Below, in pieces: positions 62,291 through 64,000 of a DNA stretch of 64,000 nucleotides; the first letter of the stretch is position 1, and each line of letters starts with the position of its first letter. The notes below the pieces were generated by a model that had not been told where the DNA came from, ran no database searches, and saw only the letters and a list, made by a program, of their open reading frames with translations. This DNA is from Candidatus Poribacteria bacterium (GTDB lineage: Bacteria > Poribacteria > WGA-4E > WGA-3G), in the NCBI GenBank assembly GCA_022820835.1, contig JAJEET010000019.1, positions 62,001 through 126,000 of the forward strand, read 5' to 3'. The translations under genes were made by a program, and so were the position numbers.

Positions 62291-63265
62291 ATGGTACGTA
62301 TAGGTGTAGTCGGAGTCGGTGGTATGGGGGGTTCCCATTGCAACGCACTCCCGAACGTTGAAAATTGTGAATTTGTAGGTGTCGCGGATTTACGCTTGGA
62401 CGCAGCGCAAGCGGTTGCGGAAAAACACCAGATTCGCGCCTTCCAAGACTATAAAGAGTTGTTTGCTATCGTGGACGGTGTTGTCGTCGCGACGCCACCG
62501 GTAGCACATACACAGGTCGTCGTTGATGCGGCGGAGGCAGGGGTACACGCTTTTTGTGAGAAGCCGCTCTCCTTGACGCTGGCTGACGCAGATGCGATGA
62601 TCGCGGCATCGGATAAGGCTGGCACGCATCTGATGGTCGGGCAGGTGTTACGTTTCTATCCGGTACATGAACTCGGTAGACAGATGGTAGATGCAGGTGA
62701 CATCGGCGATATCACCTGCATCGAAACCGATTACTCGGGGCCTTACAACGCACCGCGGACACGTCCGGACAGTTGGTATGGCACGGTCGGAGGACTTTTG
62801 GAAAACGGCATCCATAAATCCGATCTGATTAACTGGTTCGGTGGCACTGCGTTGACCGTCGCCGCGGAGGTCGGCAGCTTCTCCGGGCACGACGATTGGG
62901 AGGACTATACCGTCTCGCTCATCCGCTACGATTCAGGGGCTGTCGGTATCTTACGGTGGGGTCGTTTCCTGGGGGCACGCGGTACCAACGATACGATCAT
63001 TGATGGTACGAAAGGTTCACTCCGTTTGGATATGGGGGCGGATCTCGCGTATTTCAAGAAAATCGGTGGCAACTGGGAAGAGATCGTTCCGAACCGTGAT
63101 GGACCGAGTGGAGTCGTCGGTGAGTTGACCCATTTTGTTAACTGCATCCGAGACAACAAAACACCGATGATTGACGGGAGAGGCGGGAAACACGCCGTAG
63201 AGGTCGTTCTGGCAACTTATCAATCGGCGAAAGAGAAGACCAAGGTCGTACTCCCGATGGCATAA
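62291..63265 (+). CDS. Gfo/Idh/MocA-family oxidoreductase
   Basis: A 324-residue NAD(P)-dependent dehydrogenase. The Rossmann loop is IGVVGVGGMGGSHCNALP, and the catalytic lysine motif HAFCEKPLSLTLADAD. The C-terminal domain has GGLLENGIHKSDLINWF with the conserved His. A strong ribosome-binding site (GAGGAGG) is 7 nt before ATG 62291, inside the end of the L,D-transpeptidase gene. Its substrate is unknown, most likely a sugar or inositol. Confidence 0.92.
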   Translation: MVRIGVVGVGGMGGSHCNALPNVENCEFVGVADLRLDAAQAVAEKHQIRAFQDYKELFAIVDGVVVATPPVAHTQVVVDAAEAGVHAFCEKPLSLTLADADAMIAASDKAGTHLMVGQVLRFYPVHELGRQMVDAGDIGDITCIETDYSGPYNAPRTRPDSWYGTVGGLLENGIHKSDLINWFGGTALTVAAEVGSFSGHDDWEDYTVSLIRYDSGAVGILRWGRFLGARGTNDTIIDGTKGSLRLDMGADLAYFKKIGGNWEEIVPNRDGPSGVVGELTHFVNCIRDNKTPMIDGRGGKHAVEVVLATYQSAKEKTKVVLPMA

Positions 63266-63570
63266 TAGTTATCGGTTATCAGAGGGAATGGTTATCAGTA
63301 CGGAATCGGGTCCGATTCCTTTCGGTTATCAGTGCTCGGTACGCTACGCTTTCAGTTTTGAGCAACAACTCGTGCCTTAGTAAAAGTATCTGTAGAGGAG
63401 TTGTTGGTCAGAGTTAGAGAGATATATTGTGGCAGTTACAGAAAATGTTCCCGACACAATGTGCTAACTGAGTACTGGAAGGTTGCGTAGCAACCGTACT
63501 GACAACTGTTAACTATTAACTGAAAGGTTTTCGCAGAAAAACCGTACTGATAACTGACAACTATTTTAAA
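63266..63570. repeat. Repeat-rich intergenic region with four or more hairpin elements
   Basis: No gene is seen. The region is made of GTTATCAG/AACTGATAAC words around small hairpins. Stems: GGAATCG with CGATTCC (63302-63319, inverted orientation), GGTTGC with GCAACC (63481-63495), GGTTTT with AAAACC (63526-63543). A degenerate one lies near 63330-63355. Each intact stem is flanked by the same CTGA(A)AGG...CCGTACTGATAAC frame, and differs from the others only inside the stem and loop. Confidence 0.8.
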
Positions 63571-64000
63571 ATGGTTTTCCTTATTCTCAATATCATTCTA
63601 CTTTCTGGGTTCGGGTTATTTCTTAAGCACGCCAAGAACAACCAGCAACGATTAAACCCGATCGGTTTTGTCAATTACCTTACTGCCTTCTGCATCAGCG
63701 TCTGGGCACTCTCACTTGAGCAGGACTTTGCGTTTTCAAAGCTGACACTTGCGTTAGGTGTAGCAAACGGTGTGACTTACGCCATCGGGTTTGAACTTTT
63801 CACGATCGGTATCCGTCTGAGCGGAGTTGTCGTCACGGCTGCGATCGTTAGACTCTCAATTGTAATACCGATTCTGGTATCAATGTTGTTTTGGCAGGAG
63901 ATCCCAAACCTTTGGCAGAGCATCGGTCTCGTATTGACTTTTCTGGCGATCCCGCTCCTAAGCCAACGAGAAAAGGAACCGATCGATAAATGGACACCGA
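63571..64000 (+). CDS. EamA/DMT-like membrane transporter, partial
   Basis: The 3' end lies beyond 64000; 143 codons are visible. The protein starts MVFLILNIILLSGFGLFLKH and shows at least four hydrophobic segments (FVNYLTAFCISVWAL; VANGVTYAIGFELFTIGI; IVRLSIVIPILVSMLF; SIGLVLTFLAIPLL). The pattern is like EamA-type drug/metabolite transporters. The motif RLSIVIPILVSMLFWQE is typical of the repeat end. ATG 63571 has no ribosome-binding site and follows a hairpin repeat directly. Confidence 0.7.
   Translation, partial: MVFLILNIILLSGFGLFLKHAKNNQQRLNPIGFVNYLTAFCISVWALSLEQDFAFSKLTLALGVANGVTYAIGFELFTIGIRLSGVVVTAAIVRLSIVIPILVSMLFWQEIPNLWQSIGLVLTFLAIPLLSQREKEPIDKWTP

Noticed and set aside
1..64000. 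tRNA, rRNA, CRISPR arrays, integrase or transposase genes
   Set aside because: None was recognised on either strand; the repeats present are short intergenic hairpin elements and in-gene repeats.

Overview
This 64 kb window looks like part of the chromosome of an uncultured bacterium, most probably a member of Candidatus Poribacteria; a planctomycete relative is the main alternative. The reasons are the mix of gene families: a PSCyt1/DUF1549/DUF1553 cytochrome-type protein next to two DUF1501 twin-arginine proteins, several Gfo/Idh/MocA oxidoreductases, a phytanoyl-CoA-dioxygenase-like protein, sugar-phosphate-isomerase TIM barrels, tandem WD40 proteins sharing a characteristic N-terminus, and PorV-like and OmpA-like envelope proteins. 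The taxonomic call is inference. No rRNA, tRNA, CRISPR array, integrase or transposase was seen.

Layout. Positions 1-1.8 kb hold two ATPase genes of an oligopeptide ABC importer behind a perfect TTGACA-17-TATAAT promoter. 1.9-4.6 kb holds an ECF sigma/anti-sigma pair, a small methyltransferase and a HEAT/zinc-ribbon protein. 4.7-20.8 kb is a large minus-strand defence island. In transcription order it reads: MntA-like antitoxin, DUF3883 helicase, Septu-like ATPase (PtuA-like), HNH nuclease (PtuB-like), DUF1156 DNA methyltransferase, a small coiled-coil/membrane gene interrupted by TGA, HepT-like HEPN toxin, DUF499 ATPase, and an Mrr-nuclease/STAND-ATPase fusion. The helicase-to-methyltransferase block and the small gene/HepT/DUF499 block each appear to have their own promoter. 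Related DUF1156/DUF499/helicase sets are known to be anti-phage-associated. The version here, with a Septu-like pair inserted and the MntA/HepT pair split to either side of the helicase-methylase block, is the best candidate for an undescribed system.

20.9-24.2 kb holds an aminopeptidase P, a deacylase that may be translated from a leaderless mRNA, and rpiA. 24.2-28.0 kb holds a beta-barrel protein and an opposite-strand four-gene overlapping operon (AAA ATPase, TOPRIM-like nuclease, RNHCP zinc protein, OmpA-like protein), a possible second defence module. 28-36 kb holds two WD40 paralogues, an M20 peptidase, a cupin, a BioF/KBL-type PLP enzyme and a TIM-barrel isomerase. 36-39 kb holds a dioxygenase-like protein, an oxidoreductase and a membrane-anchored methyltransferase. 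39.4-50.6 kb holds the large DUF1549/DUF1553 protein, a leucine-rich-repeat protein, the DUF1501 tandem pair and an oxidoreductase. 50.7-58.1 kb holds an AAA ATPase, a pentapeptide-repeat potassium channel, a metzincin/TPR protein, a Spy-like protein and an HtrA-like protease. 58.2-64 kb holds a PorV-like protein, rsmI, a 3-hydroxyacyl-CoA dehydrogenase, a VTT-domain membrane protein, an L,D-transpeptidase lipoprotein, an oxidoreductase and the start of an EamA-like transporter.

Several intergenic spaces carry a dispersed repeat built from AACTGATAACTGACAACT-like words. Some copies flank a small hairpin whose stem differs between copies but stays base-paired, which points to a selected or self-propagating structure. 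All coordinates include the stop codon. Start codons were chosen from ribosome-binding sites, promoters and family N-termini where these could be read.
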